From the NCBI GenBank assembly GCA_020634495.1, contig JACKBR010000007.1, forward strand, positions 1 to 64,000: 64,000 nucleotides of DNA. The letters are read 5' to 3'. Made by a program: the position numbers and the translations under genes. This stretch comes from Ardenticatenaceae bacterium (lineage in GTDB: Bacteria > Chloroflexota > Anaerolineae > Promineifilales > Promineifilaceae). Positions within the stretch are counted from its first letter, which is position 1; each line of letters starts with the position of its first letter. A model generated the notes under the pieces. The model ran no database searches. It saw only the letters and a list, made by a program, of their open reading frames with translations, and was not told the origin of the DNA. Positions 8,797-16,636 of this stretch are shown here, piece after piece.

Positions 8797-8848
8797 AAAA
8801 ATGAAAGCACAGTTTAGTTCGGCTAGAAAATTCTGCTAAAATGGGGGC

Positions 8849-9874
8849 ATGATGAAACGGTGGGGGCTGCTGGGTTTATTGTTTTTGCTGGGCTGCGCTG
8901 CGGAACGGCCGTTCCCCGCACCTACCCCAACCCCCACCACACCTGCGCCAACCGTCGTCGCCACCCTCGCGCCAACGGCCGTTCCCACCGCCACGCCAAC
9001 GGCCACCGCCACAGCCACCGCCTCGCCAACGCCAACTGCGACGGCAACCGCCACCGCAACGCTTGAGCCAACAGCAACCCCATCCCCAACCAGCCCGCCA
9101 CAGGGCGATACGGCCGTACCGGCCATCACCCAGCAATCCACCACCCAACGCTGGCAAAACGTGTCTGAATACAGCTTTTACAGCCCATCGCACCAGACAG
9201 ACATCTTTTTTACCCTGTACACCCCACCCGGCTACGAACAATCTGACCAGCGCTACCCCGTGCTCTACTTTTTGCACGGCAGCCAGGGCAGCCACATCTT
9301 GTTTTGGAATGCCATCAGCCGGGAGGTGGCAGCGGCCAATGGCGATGCCGGGGCCTGGCTTTCTCAGCTCATAGCCAGTGGCGAGCTGCCGCCCTTCATC
9401 GTCGCTGCCCCCAAACGGCCGGCTGGCGAATGGGACGCGGCCAATGAACTGTTGGTAACCCAGGAGATGATTCAGGCAATTGATGGCAACTGGCGCACCA
9501 TTCCAAACCGCAACGGCCGTTCCCTGGCCGGATTTTCGCTGGGAGCAGCGGGAGCCATGCGCTACGCGGCGCAGCATCCCGACCTTTATTGCAACACCAT
9601 GCCTATGGCCGAAAGCGGGGTGGATGATGCCGCTACCTTGTGGGAACAAAACCAAACGGCCGTTTTAGAAACTGGTTTAGAAGTCGCTCTGGCGGTGGGT
9701 GAAGACGATATGCGGGCCATGACAGCCACAACGGCCGTTGACCAGCTCCTCACCGACCTCAACATCCCCCACCAGCTGCAAATTGCCCCCGGTGTGCCGC
9801 ACAACTTTGGCCAGCTCTACAACGCCATTGGCCTGTGGGCCTTGCAGTTTCACGCCAACTGCTGGCAGCAGTAA
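8849..9874 (+). CDS. esterase-D-like lipoprotein
   Basis: A predicted extracytoplasmic serine esterase of the esterase D / enterochelin-esterase group. A lipobox L-L-G-C puts the lipidated Cys at residue 16. Residues about 20-90 are a low-complexity Pro/Thr/Ala linker, typical of surface lipoproteins in this phylum. The alpha/beta-hydrolase domain follows: FTLYTPPGYEQ, YPVLYFLHGSQG (oxyanion region), and AGFSLGAAGAM with the nucleophile Ser near residue 230. The acid is likely in the VGEDDMRA segment and the His in GVPHNFGQ near the C-terminus. Six ACGGCCGT copies lie in this one gene. A TAAAAT box 6 nt before the ATG suggests a leaderless start. Confidence 0.85.
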   Translation: MMKRWGLLGLLFLLGCAAERPFPAPTPTPTTPAPTVVATLAPTAVPTATPTATATATASPTPTATATATATLEPTATPSPTSPPQGDTAVPAITQQSTTQRWQNVSEYSFYSPSHQTDIFFTLYTPPGYEQSDQRYPVLYFLHGSQGSHILFWNAISREVAAANGDAGAWLSQLIASGELPPFIVAAPKRPAGEWDAANELLVTQEMIQAIDGNWRTIPNRNGRSLAGFSLGAAGAMRYAAQHPDLYCNTMPMAESGVDDAATLWEQNQTAVLETGLEVALAVGEDDMRAMTATTAVDQLLTDLNIPHQLQIAPGVPHNFGQLYNAIGLWALQFHANCWQQ

Positions 9875-9966
9875 TTGTGAATTGTGAATAATTAATGATG
9901 AATTGTGAATGGAAGTCTCTCCTGTTTCATTCACAATTCACTATTCAAAGTTCACAATTCACAATT
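9873..9966. repeat. inverted pair of TTGTGAA arrays between convergent genes
   Basis: The left arm (9873-9910) has repeated AATTGTGAAT units and the right arm (about 9928-9965) repeated ATTCACAATT units, so the transcript can fold into a long hairpin. It sits between two converging gene ends and supplies the stop codon of the GT1 gene (9959-9961). A bidirectional terminator role is inferred. Confidence 0.75.
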
Positions 9967-11221
9967 GCTTTTCAATGAGCGCCACCGCCTGCCCACTCCC
10001 ATCTTCTGCCCGAATTTTCTCCCCCAGCGCGGCGGCTTGTTGGCGCATGGTTTGGTTAGAAACGGCCGTGTCCAGCGCATCGGCCAATTTGTGAGCCGTG
10101 AGCCTGGGCCGCAGGATCGCTTTTGGCCCCACGCCCAGCGCCGCCACCCGCTGACCCCAAAATGGCTGGTCGGCAAAATGCGGCACCAAAATGGACGGGA
10201 CGCCCGCCCGCAAGCCCGCCGCCGTGCTGCCTGCCCCGCCGTGATGCGCCACCGCCGCCATTTTGGGGAAGAGCCAGCTGTGCGGTGCGGCAGGCAGCTG
10301 CAACACCGTTTTGGGCAGCTGCATATCCCCCAGCCCGGCCCAGCCAGAGAGCAAAATGGCCCGCTGGCCGCTCATCTGCACCGCTTCTAGCACAATGTCG
10401 GTCATCTTTTGCGGATTGCGCCCGGTCATGCTGCCAAAGCCGATGGCCACCGGCGGTGCGCCTGCTGCCAGAAAATCAAGCAGGTCGCCGGGTGGCTGCC
10501 ACTGTTTATCTTCATCCAAAAACCAGTAGCCTGCCGTGTGAAAATTATCTGGCCAGTCGGCGGGATGGGGCACCACATGCGGGCTGTAGCCGTGAATAAT
10601 GGTCATCTTTTGCCGGTCAGCCCGGTTGTCCCTGAGGGTTTGGGGCGGCAAACTGAGCATTTCAGTTCGTACCCGGTTGGCGATGTCTCCGTACAAATTC
10701 CAGGCGGCCGTTTCAATAAATAGCTTGCCAAAGAAATAGTTGATCCAGCTGCTGCGACCGGGCAGTGGGGCATTGAGCAAAACACGGCCGTCTTTTGTGG
10801 TGATTAGCGTTGGCTGCAATGGGGCGCTCACGTGAGCAATGCCTAGCTTTTGGGCCATGCTGGCCGCGTACACGTCAGATGTAAAGCTGCTTACAATGAG
10901 ATCGCTGCCCTGGCAGGCGTCCCAGGCATCCTGGGCAATCTGCATACCGTGTTTATCTAACAGCTGTCGCATTATGCGCAATTGCACCACTGGATTATGC
11001 CCTTTTTCTACCCAATCGCGCCCGCCTTCGCTGGCCATCAGCGCCTGCATGTCAATTTGGGTGGGCAGGGGGACAAGGCCGTGTTGTTGAATCCAGTTGG
11101 CAAAATTATTGCCAGCCAAAATGCGAACGGTGTGGCCTTGCTGTTGCAACGCTTTGCCCAGGGCTATGGCTGGCTGCACGTCGCCGCGAGTGCCGTAAGC
11201 AATAAAGGTAATGATGCTCAT
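9959..11221 (-). CDS. GT1 family glycosyltransferase (UDP-glucuronosyl/sterol type)
   Basis: A 420-residue GT-B enzyme related to sterol 3-beta-glucosyltransferases and macrolide/vancomycin-type transferases. The N-terminus IITFIAYGTRGDVQPAIALG is diagnostic of this group. The C-terminal donor site has SWLFPKMAAVAHHGGAGST and GLRAGVPSILVPHFADQPFW, the equivalent of the PSPG box. Likely acceptors are lipids, sterol-like hopanoids or small molecules; the sequence does not say which. It diverges from the TetR-SRPBCC pair, which may be linked in regulation. Its last codons and stop lie inside a TTGTGAA array. A TAAAAT lies 5 nt before the ATG, with no clear Shine-Dalgarno. Confidence 0.88.
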   Translation of the reverse strand: MSIITFIAYGTRGDVQPAIALGKALQQQGHTVRILAGNNFANWIQQHGLVPLPTQIDMQALMASEGGRDWVEKGHNPVVQLRIMRQLLDKHGMQIAQDAWDACQGSDLIVSSFTSDVYAASMAQKLGIAHVSAPLQPTLITTKDGRVLLNAPLPGRSSWINYFFGKLFIETAAWNLYGDIANRVRTEMLSLPPQTLRDNRADRQKMTIIHGYSPHVVPHPADWPDNFHTAGYWFLDEDKQWQPPGDLLDFLAAGAPPVAIGFGSMTGRNPQKMTDIVLEAVQMSGQRAILLSGWAGLGDMQLPKTVLQLPAAPHSWLFPKMAAVAHHGGAGSTAAGLRAGVPSILVPHFADQPFWGQRVAALGVGPKAILRPRLTAHKLADALDTAVSNQTMRQQAAALGEKIRAEDGSGQAVALIEKQL

Positions 11222-11289
11222 GGGGCAATTTTACGTCGCTGCCGGGTAGGAGCCAATTTGTAGCAGGCTTTTGCCAAAGTCATTTTTAC

Positions 11290-11340
11290 TCACGCGAAGG
11301 CGCAAAGGTTAGCATCTGGAATCTTTGCACCTTCGCGTGA
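11290..11340. repeat. 18-bp inverted repeat upstream of tetR
   Basis: The arms at 11290-11307 and 11323-11340 (TCACGCGAAGG[C/T]GCAAAG) match in 17 of 18 positions with a 15-nt loop. It lies in the divergent intergenic region. It may be a dispersed hairpin repeat or a terminator-like attenuator. Confidence 0.6.
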
Positions 11341-11430
11341 AGTTTTCTTGCGATTTGCTACTTTGGTAAGAGCGTGCAATTTGTAGATAACGGCCGTTTC
11401 CACAAACGTTCAGTGAAATGTCCAAAGGGA

Positions 11431-11484
11431 TTGACACGGCTGAACGGTTCTGCTATATTTTTGTTGATTGAACGATTGATCAAC
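11431..11484 (+). promoter_or_regulatory. sigma-70-type promoter and likely TetR operator
   Basis: TTGACA (11431-11436) and TATATT (11454-11459) are separated by 17 nt, close to the ideal promoter. Directly downstream, 11463-11484 has outer arms GTTGAT and ATCAAC with a partly symmetric 10-nt centre (16 of 22 positions symmetric). It covers the expected transcription start, a usual place for self-repression by TetR proteins. Confidence 0.65.
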
Positions 11485-11493
11485 TAAAAAACT

Positions 11494-12078
11494 ATGCCAA
11501 GAACAAAAGCACAAAACCAAGAAATCCGGGCGGCAACCAGAGCCGCAATATTAGAAAGCGCTTTGCGGCTCTTTGCCCAAAAAGGATATGCCCATACCAC
11601 CACGCGCAGCATTGCCGCCGAGGCAGGGCTGTCTGTGGGCTTGATGTATCACTATTTTGAAAATAAAGAGAGTTTACTGCGAGCGGTGTTTGATTTTGTC
11701 ATGGCCCGGATTGATGAAGGCATTACGGCCGTTTTGCAAAACAGCCCGCCCGATGAAGTGCTGGCCAACTTGCTGCACACCATTTTTGATCTGCTTGCCA
11801 GCGAGCCGGAATTTTGGGCGCTGTTTTACATGCTGCGCACCCAGCCAGCCATCATGGCCGTTTTGGGCGATGATTTTCGCCAACGAACCGCTTTGCTGCG
11901 GTCTTGCTTCATAGAAGAACTGGCCAAAGTGGGCTGGGCGGAGCCGGAGCTAGAGGCTTATTATCTTTACAGCGTTGTTGAAGGCGCTATTCAACAATAT
12001 TTGCTGGACCCGGCCAACTATCCGCTGGCAGACATCGTGGAAAAAATGATTTCTCGATTTGGAGGTAAACAAACATGA
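11494..12078 (+). CDS. TetR/AcrR family transcriptional regulator
   Basis: A 194-residue one-component regulator. The N-terminal helix-turn-helix is clear: ILESALRLFAQKGYAHTTT, then SIAAEAGLSVGLMYHYFENK. The C-terminal ligand domain is helical and not assignable to a ligand. A near-consensus promoter with an overlapping palindrome stands just upstream, so it probably represses itself and the overlapping SRPBCC gene. Its stop overlaps the next ATG by 4 nt (ATGA), showing translational coupling. The divergent GT1 gene may be a second target; that is inference. Confidence 0.92.
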   Translation: MPRTKAQNQEIRAATRAAILESALRLFAQKGYAHTTTRSIAAEAGLSVGLMYHYFENKESLLRAVFDFVMARIDEGITAVLQNSPPDEVLANLLHTIFDLLASEPEFWALFYMLRTQPAIMAVLGDDFRQRTALLRSCFIEELAKVGWAEPELEAYYLYSVVEGAIQQYLLDPANYPLADIVEKMISRFGGKQT

Positions 12079-12548
12079 ACCAGTATGAAGTTTCCGTATC
12101 CCGTGTCATTGACGCGCCCCCAGCGGCCGTTTATGCGATTTTTGCCGATTACCATCACAGCCATGCGGCCGTTTTGCCCAAACCATACTTTACAGAGATG
12201 ACGGTGGAAAAAGGCGGCACTGGCGCAGGCACAGAAATTACCGTGCATATGAGCGTTTTTGGGGCAAAGGTAACCTACCACATGGTGGTGACCGAACCAG
12301 AACCAGGGCGCGTGCTGCAAGAGGAAGACAAAGCAGCCGGGGTGTTAACCACCTTTACCGTAGAGCCAGTCAAAAATGGACAGGCGGCTAACGTCACTCT
12401 GTACACCCGGGCCAAAACCGCGCCGGGTCTGCGTGGCTTTATAGAAAAGCTCATCACGCCCTCCATTTCGCGCAAGATTTACAACGAGGAGCTGGATTTA
12501 GTAACGGAATTCTTGCAAAGGGAAGCGGTTTTAGCCGGAAGCAAGTGA
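12075..12548 (+). CDS. SRPBCC (START/Bet v 1-like) ligand-binding protein
   Basis: A 157-residue protein of the polyketide cyclase/START-like superfamily. It opens with YEVSVSRVIDAPPAAVYAIF, the usual beta strand plus helix of the fold. Alternating strands follow (TEITVHMSVFGAKVTYHMVV, then GRVLQEEDKAAGVLTTFTV), and a long C-terminal helix closes the cavity (IYNEELDLVTEFLQREA). Such proteins bind hydrophobic ligands. No catalytic residue can be fixed here. It overlaps tetR by 4 nt, so both are made from one mRNA. The protein could handle the ligand sensed by the regulator. Confidence 0.85.
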   Translation: MNQYEVSVSRVIDAPPAAVYAIFADYHHSHAAVLPKPYFTEMTVEKGGTGAGTEITVHMSVFGAKVTYHMVVTEPEPGRVLQEEDKAAGVLTTFTVEPVKNGQAANVTLYTRAKTAPGLRGFIEKLITPSISRKIYNEELDLVTEFLQREAVLAGSK

Positions 12549-12555
12549 GGGGGAG

Positions 12556-12590
12556 AAGTGATAAGTGATAAGTGAAAAGTTATAAGTGAT
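12556..12590. repeat. short tandem repeat array, AAGTGAT type
   Basis: Units AAGTGATAAGTGATAAGTG and variants. This is the reverse complement of the array at 12763-12835. Confidence 0.75.
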
Positions 12591-12632
12591 TTGGTTACAG
12601 ATCACTTTGCTGATTCGCTGAGGGCGGCCATC

Positions 12633-12740
12633 CACCGGTGGCTGAAGCCCCCGGCTAATTTGTGGAAGCCCTTTCAGGGCTGAAATGAGCCTCGAAGAGG
12701 CTTTCATAAACTAGCCCAGTCCGTTTACGGCTGGGCGGAT
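12633..12740 (-). repeat. three-hairpin interspersed repeat, copy 2
   Basis: Reading the minus strand: GCCCAGCCG-TAAA-CGG..GGGC, TTATGAAA, stem 1 GCCTC-TT-GAGGC-like, stem 2 AGCCCT-GAA-AGGGCT, CTTCCA, then AGCCGG and GGCTTCAGCC. Order and spacing match copies 1 and 3. Confidence 0.8.
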
Positions 12741-12762
12741 CAAAAGTAATTTCTAGCCCAAC

Positions 12763-12835
12763 TACTTTTGACTTTTGACTTTTCACCTTCACTTTTCACT
12801 TTTCACTTATCACTTTTTACTTTTCACTTTCCACT
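12763..12835. repeat. short tandem repeat array, CACTTTT type
   Basis: About nine units such as ACTTTTG, TTTTCACTT and CACTTATCA. It ends just before the stop codon of the DUF3592-like gene. Confidence 0.75.
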
Positions 12836-12844
12836 CGTCACCAC

Positions 12845-13402
12845 CTACTCCGCACCCATCACCGTAAACGGGGCATCCGCAGCGGGCGTGGGCGTGGGGC
12901 GTGACGTTGGGGCAAAAATAGCGGCGATGAGGCAGAGAACGGCCGTTCCCACCAGAACCCACACCAGCACCCGCAAAAATACAGGGTTGTACTCCTCGAC
13001 AAAGCTTTTAAGCTCCGCTTTGGTGGGGTCATCGGGCAGGTAATAAATTTGCACCGTGTCGCCAATTTCCGTGTCACCATACGTCTGCCCACCGACGGTG
13101 AAGCGGGCACGGCTAAAAGTGCCCACGTCAATCGAAAAATCAAAATCATCCATCTCCTGCACCGTCGGTTCTGGCTCCTGGCCTTCCTTGGCCATGAAGG
13201 TTACCGAGAAGTTGTACTCCAGCGTGTCGCTGCTGCTGCGGGTGGTGGACTTATCGACCAGCGTCGCTCGTGCTTCCCGCCCCTCGCTGCGAAACTGGCG
13301 CACCGTGCTCATCTGAATCGCGATGATACCCCACAGCATCCCGGCAAACATCAGGGCAACCACAGCCCACAATAACCATTCATTACGCAATAACTTTGGC
13401 AT
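12845..13402 (-). CDS. DUF3592-like membrane protein
   Basis: A 185-residue protein with one membrane helix near the N-terminus (LLWAVVALMFAGMLWGIIAI) and one near the C-terminus (FLRVLVWVLVGTAVLCLIAA). The domain between them has the beta pattern of DUF3592 proteins: REARATLVDKSTTRS, LEYNFSVTFM, then IGDTVQIYYLPDDPTKAEL, where the last phrase is typical of that family. It ends in a Pro/Thr tail. No enzymatic role is known for the family. AGGAG precedes the ATG by about 6 nt. It is flanked on both sides by short repeat arrays. It may be transcribed with the membrane protein gene at 13558-14217. Confidence 0.72.
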   Translation of the reverse strand: MPKLLRNEWLLWAVVALMFAGMLWGIIAIQMSTVRQFRSEGREARATLVDKSTTRSSSDTLEYNFSVTFMAKEGQEPEPTVQEMDDFDFSIDVGTFSRARFTVGGQTYGDTEIGDTVQIYYLPDDPTKAELKSFVEEYNPVFLRVLVWVLVGTAVLCLIAAIFAPTSRPTPTPAADAPFTVMGAE

Positions 13403-13426
13403 TTTTTCTCCTGTTAGAATAATTTA

Positions 13427-13487
13427 ACGCAGAGACACGGAGGCACAGAGAAAAAAGAAAATCTGTGTCATCTGTGCAACCTGCGTT
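13427..13487. repeat. CGCAGAGAC-type repeat with inverted partner
   Basis: ACGCAGAGACACGGAGGC plus ACAGAG on the left and TCTGTG..CTGCGT on the right can pair. The 9-nt CGCAGAGAC-like unit belongs to a type of repeat that is dispersed in many bacterial genomes. Confidence 0.55.
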
Positions 13488-13559
13488 CCACCTTCCACCT
13501 TCCACCTTCCACTTTTCACTTTTCACTTTTTACTTTTCACTTTTTACTTTCTACCTTTC
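13486..13559. repeat. short tandem repeat array, TTCCACC/CACTTTT type
   Basis: Four TTCCACC heptamers run into CACTTTT units. The array reaches the stop codon of the gene at 13558. Confidence 0.75.
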
Positions 13560-14217
13560 AAAAACCCTCATCAAACAACTGCGCCAGCTGGCTCAGTTCG
13601 GCCGTTTTTACCTGAACTTCTTCCGGGCTGGGATTCACCACCTGGTATTCGTGCAGCAAAAAGCTGGTGGCTCCGGCCAGCACCTCTGGCGTGTTGAACA
13701 CATCGGTGGAAGCGCCTGCCCGGTCGCCCAGCCAAAGCGTGCCGGGATTTTGTTGGGCAAAAGCGAGCAGCGCTGCCTGTTGGCTGCTGGTCAGTTTGGC
13801 ACCATTTTTGGCCACAAAGGCGGTTTCAAAGCTGCTGAGGGATGCTTTCTTTTCCGACCATTTTTCATGGCGGAAGATGTTGGCCTCTAACGGCCGTTTC
13901 CGTTTTACCTCCACCACCAGCCGCGCCGCCGAACGATGCGTGCCGCGCCGTCGTCCCTCATGATCATAGTAGCTGCGCTTGAAAATGATGGGTAGGTAGG
14001 CGGCCAAACGGCCGTTGCCCAACTTTCCCTCGTACCACTGCATCTGCTTCGCTTTAGCCGTGGGCTGCAAGCCCAAAGCATTGGCAATGGCCAGGCTGCC
14101 CTCGCGCCGCTGCTTGTTGCGATACAGCACAAAGCCAATTGGCCCGCCAATGGCCAGGGGAGGGAGGCAGCACACCAACACAAAAATAAAAAATCCGCCA
14201 AAAAAGTCATCCATCAT
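13558..14217 (-). CDS. membrane-anchored protein of unknown function
   Basis: A 219-residue protein with a strongly hydrophobic N-terminus (FGGFFIFVLVCCLPPLAIGG and PIGFVLYRN) forming one or two membrane helices. A mostly soluble domain rich in Arg/Lys follows, with AARLVVEVKRKRPLEANIF and KNGAKLTSSQQAALLAFAQ. I do not recognise the family. The frame extends to a TTG at 14250, but the ATG at 14217 has GAGG 5 nt upstream and is preferred. The last codons and the stop lie at the edge of a CACTTTT array, so the array may have reshaped the C-terminus. Its neighbours are a DUF3592-like protein and a DoxX-family protein, both membrane proteins. Confidence 0.7.
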   Translation of the reverse strand: MMDDFFGGFFIFVLVCCLPPLAIGGPIGFVLYRNKQRREGSLAIANALGLQPTAKAKQMQWYEGKLGNGRLAAYLPIIFKRSYYDHEGRRRGTHRSAARLVVEVKRKRPLEANIFRHEKWSEKKASLSSFETAFVAKNGAKLTSSQQAALLAFAQQNPGTLWLGDRAGASTDVFNTPEVLAGATSFLLHEYQVVNPSPEEVQVKTAELSQLAQLFDEGF

Positions 14218-14300
14218 CACAGCCTCACGTAAAGCCCCCAAGGGGTTCAATCACTTTAGGCCAGAACATCCATCAGGCAATCCTTGGGGTCTGGATATTG

Positions 14301-14459
14301 TTAGGATAACGGCCGTTCGATCAGAAAACGATCCAACGCTCCCTCCCCCTCGTTGGTGTTTAAAAAATAAATCGGGTAATTAGCCAACCCCCACCCCCCA
14401 CGGAACAATTGCCCACTGAGCAAAAAGGCTCCCCGCCCCGCCTCAGCTAAAGATAGACA
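14301..14459 (-). pseudogene. open frame directly after the DoxX stop; possible gene remnant
   Basis: Immediately after the DoxX TAA and in the same frame, 53 sense codons run to another TAA. The translated part includes GWGLANYPIYFLNTNEG and ALDRFLIERPLS, which reads like the C-terminal end of a real protein. There is no good start codon. It could be a decayed gene, a former C-terminal extension of DoxX, or chance. One ACGGCCGT lies near its end, read as R-P-L. Confidence 0.3.
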
Positions 14460-14822
14460 TTAGAAACGGCCGTAGGCCACAAACGCCGCCATCAAGAAAA
14501 AGATTACCGTACCCACCGCCATCTGCGGCTCGCCTCGTTTCAGGCGCACGTTGGTTGCGCCCAGCATGATGATGGCCAGGCCCACCGCCGCTGCTGGCGT
14601 CAGCCAGGGCAAGATGCCCGTGAGGTGCGGCAGCACCACGCCAATGCCGCCCAGAACCTCCAGAATGCCCAACATCCGCAGAAATTGGGCCGAATAATCG
14701 GCGGCATAGCCAGTAAAGCCACCCTTAATCATCTCTTCCTTCGACTGCATGAGCTTCTGCCCCCCAGCGCCAATAAAAAGCAAAGCCAGCAAAATTTGCA
14801 CAATCCACAGCGCGATGTTCAT
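14460..14822 (-). CDS. DoxX family membrane protein
   Basis: A 120-residue protein with four hydrophobic helices, as in the DoxX / DoxX-like family. It opens MNIALWIVQILLALLFIGAG, then QKLMQSKEEMIKGGF, and ends with TVIFFLMAAFVAYGRF. The family includes quinone-interacting and SodA-associated membrane proteins, but the role here is unknown. An open frame continues upstream to 15044, yet its extra 74 residues are a translation of the GCAAACTC array. The ATG at 14822 has AAGGAG 8 nt ahead and is clearly the true start. It diverges from the phosphatase-superfamily gene across that array. Confidence 0.85.
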   Translation of the reverse strand: MNIALWIVQILLALLFIGAGGQKLMQSKEEMIKGGFTGYAADYSAQFLRMLGILEVLGGIGVVLPHLTGILPWLTPAAAVGLAIIMLGATNVRLKRGEPQMAVGTVIFFLMAAFVAYGRF

Positions 14823-14936
14823 CCTTTTTTCTCCTTGATAAAATGGTGGATAGTAGATTAGAAGAAGGAACCCCCATGCTCCTGTGCCGTTGCGCCTGGC
14901 AGACAGGTTGCCAACCCCCACCCCCCACGCTACACT

Positions 14937-15012
14937 CACTCGCAAACTTGCACGCCTGCAAACTTGCAAACTCGCAAACTCGCAGACTTGCAAACTCGCA
15001 AACTCGCAAACT
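14937..15012. repeat. short tandem repeat array, GCAAACTC type
   Basis: About nine imperfect units such as GCAAACTTG, GCAAACTC and GCAGACTTG lie between divergent genes. Both neighbouring open frames run through the array and create false N-terminal extensions. Confidence 0.85.
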
Positions 15013-15020
15013 GGAGCACA

Positions 15021-15959
15021 ATGCACAAAAGCCGCTTCATCCACCTCTTCTTCCTCGATGGCGTGGGCCTCGGCGGGGCTGACCCCGACATCAACCCATT
15101 TGTTACCGCCAACCTGCCAACCCTTACCGGGCTGCTAGGCGCGGGCTGGTACACCACGCGCCAACCCATCATCACCCAGCGGGCCAGCCTGGTGCCCACA
15201 GACGCCAATCTGAACATGCCCCACAAGCCGCAAAGCGCCACCGGCCAGGCGACAATTCTGACCGGGCGCAACGTGCCGGAGCTGGTGGGCGAACATTACG
15301 GCCCCAAGCCCAACCCTGCCGTGCAGGCGGTCATCGCCGAGGGAACCTTGTTTAAGGAAGTGGTGGACGCGGACGGGCAGGCGGCGCTCATCACGCCGTA
15401 CCCGCAAGGTTATTTTGATGCCGTGGCGCGGGGCAAGCGGCTGCTTTCGGCGGTGCCGTTGGCGGCGGTGGAGGCGGGTTTAAGTTTGATGACGGCGGAT
15501 GATTTGCGAAACGGCCGTGCCGTTAGCCCCGGCTTTACCGGGCAGGGTTGGCACGATCATCTGGGCTACACAGACATTCCCCTGTTCACCCTGGACGAAG
15601 CCGGGCGGCACATTGCCCGCATTGCCACCCGCTACCAGTTCAGCTTCTTTGAGCATTGGCCCAGCGACCGGGCCGGGCATCGCGGCAGCCTGGCAGACGC
15701 CGCCGCCCACCTGGAGATGATCGACGCCGTGCTGGGTGGCCTGCTGGCCGCCTGGGACGACCAAAATGGCCTGCTCATCCTCACCAGCGACCATGGGAAC
15801 ATTGAAGAGAAGGATCAGCGGCAGCACACGCGCAATCCCGTGCCCACGCTTTTGGTGGGCGCAGGCCATGCCGAACTGGCCGCCCAAATAGTAGATTTGC
15901 GCGATATTGCCAAAGTCACGCGCCACTTTTTGGATTTGCCAATACCAATTTATGTTTGA
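15021..15959 (+). CDS. alkaline-phosphatase-superfamily metalloenzyme (phosphoglyceromutase-like)
   Basis: A 312-residue protein of the metalloenzyme domain shared by phosphopentomutase and cofactor-independent phosphoglycerate mutase. The first metal ligand is in FLDGVGLGGAD near residue 12. The C-terminal metal site is LLILTSDHGNIEEKD, with Asp and His in the usual order, and there is a probable His ligand in NPVPTLLVG. The middle has ATGQATILTGRNVP, where a Thr/Ser nucleophile is expected. It is shorter than true iPGAM (about 510 residues), so a phosphatase or mutase of unknown substrate is inferred. The start at 15021 follows GGAG and lies after the tandem array; the longer frame from 14964 is the array read as protein. 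Confidence 0.78.
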   Translation: MHKSRFIHLFFLDGVGLGGADPDINPFVTANLPTLTGLLGAGWYTTRQPIITQRASLVPTDANLNMPHKPQSATGQATILTGRNVPELVGEHYGPKPNPAVQAVIAEGTLFKEVVDADGQAALITPYPQGYFDAVARGKRLLSAVPLAAVEAGLSLMTADDLRNGRAVSPGFTGQGWHDHLGYTDIPLFTLDEAGRHIARIATRYQFSFFEHWPSDRAGHRGSLADAAAHLEMIDAVLGGLLAAWDDQNGLLILTSDHGNIEEKDQRQHTRNPVPTLLVGAGHAELAAQIVDLRDIAKVTRHFLDLPIPIYV

Positions 15960-15971
15960 GCGTTCCCCACC

Positions 15972-16038
15972 TGTCATTCCCGTGAAAATGGGAATCCACC
16001 ACGACTCAAACATGGATTCCCGCCTGTGCGGGAATGAC
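15972..16038. repeat. GTCATTCCC-type palindromic repeat pair
   Basis: A 26-nt unit beginning GTCATTCCCG (15972-15997) is followed by its inverted partner ending CGGGAATGAC (16013-16038). Each half is itself a small hairpin. This palindromic repeat type is scattered through many bacterial genomes and lies here between two same-strand genes. Confidence 0.8.
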
Positions 16039-16078
16039 AACTGTAGGAAGCGTTTGAAATAGACAGAAGGATTTTGTT

Positions 16079-16588
16079 ATGACGATTAGTTCTGAAAAAT
16101 TTCGTGAAGCCCTGCGCCTGTTTCCCGCCGGGGTGACGATTGTGACCATTAAAGCGCCTGGCCATGACCAACCGCACGGCCTGACGGTTTCCGCCTTTGC
16201 CTCTATCTCGCCGGAGCCGCCGCTGGTGATGATTGCCATCGATCACCGTGCTTCTGGGCATGAACTTTTGGAGGTTGACGGCGCGGTCTTTGCCGTCAAC
16301 GTTTTGTCGCAGGAGATGAGCGAGCTGTCTAACCGGTTTGCCTGGATTAAAGATGAGGATCGCTTTGCTAAGGGGGATTGGGGAACGGCCGTAACCGGCG
16401 CACCCATTTTACAAAACGCCCTCGCCTGGCTCGATTGCACCATCTACAACCGGCAAGAAGCAGGCACACACACCATCTACATTGGCGAAGTGCAAGCGTC
16501 TGGCACGCCCGGCGCAGGCGCTCCCCCGCTCATCTACTGGAATCGTGGCTATCGTAACTTAAAAATTAGCGAAGAATCGACAGATTGA
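16079..16588 (+). CDS. flavin reductase family protein (FMN-binding split barrel)
   Basis: A 169-residue protein matching the flavin-reductase-like domain used as the reductase partner of two-component monooxygenases. Motifs: FREALRLFPAGVTIVTIKA, HGLTVSAFASISPEPPLVM (flavin-binding loop), FAVNVLSQEMSELSNRFA, and the late segment THTIYIGEVQASG before the final strands. It would pass electrons from NAD(P)H to FMN. No monooxygenase partner is adjacent. Length is normal. The preceding 119 nt contain a palindromic repeat and no obvious promoter. A YgjP-like gene follows 48 nt downstream. Confidence 0.88.
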   Translation: MTISSEKFREALRLFPAGVTIVTIKAPGHDQPHGLTVSAFASISPEPPLVMIAIDHRASGHELLEVDGAVFAVNVLSQEMSELSNRFAWIKDEDRFAKGDWGTAVTGAPILQNALAWLDCTIYNRQEAGTHTIYIGEVQASGTPGAGAPPLIYWNRGYRNLKISEESTD

Positions 16589-16636
16589 GATGGATTGTTG
16601 TAAACCTGTTGGATAGATGCAAACTGAGGTGCAGCC

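Larger units (their letters stand above)
12549..12844. other. repeat-filled region between convergent genes
   Basis: 296 nt with no gene. An AAGTGAT array (12556-12590), the inverted copy 2 of the three-hairpin repeat (12633-12740) and a CACTTTT array (12763-12835) follow each other. The two arrays are reverse complements, so the whole stretch is a large inverted repeat with the hairpin element at its centre. Confidence 0.75.

Noticed and set aside
8876..9655. 259-residue frame on the minus strand over the esterase lipoprotein
   Set aside because: It is antisense to a well-supported gene, is Arg/Gly/Trp-rich low complexity opposite the Pro/Thr linker, and has no recognisable domain.
14937..15012. 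CRISPR-like repeat
   Set aside because: Units are only 8-9 nt, imperfect, and without unique spacers; no cas gene is in the window.
14823..15044. N-terminal extension of DoxX (frame from 15044)
   Set aside because: It is a translation of the GCAAACTC array; a good Shine-Dalgarno precedes the ATG at 14822.
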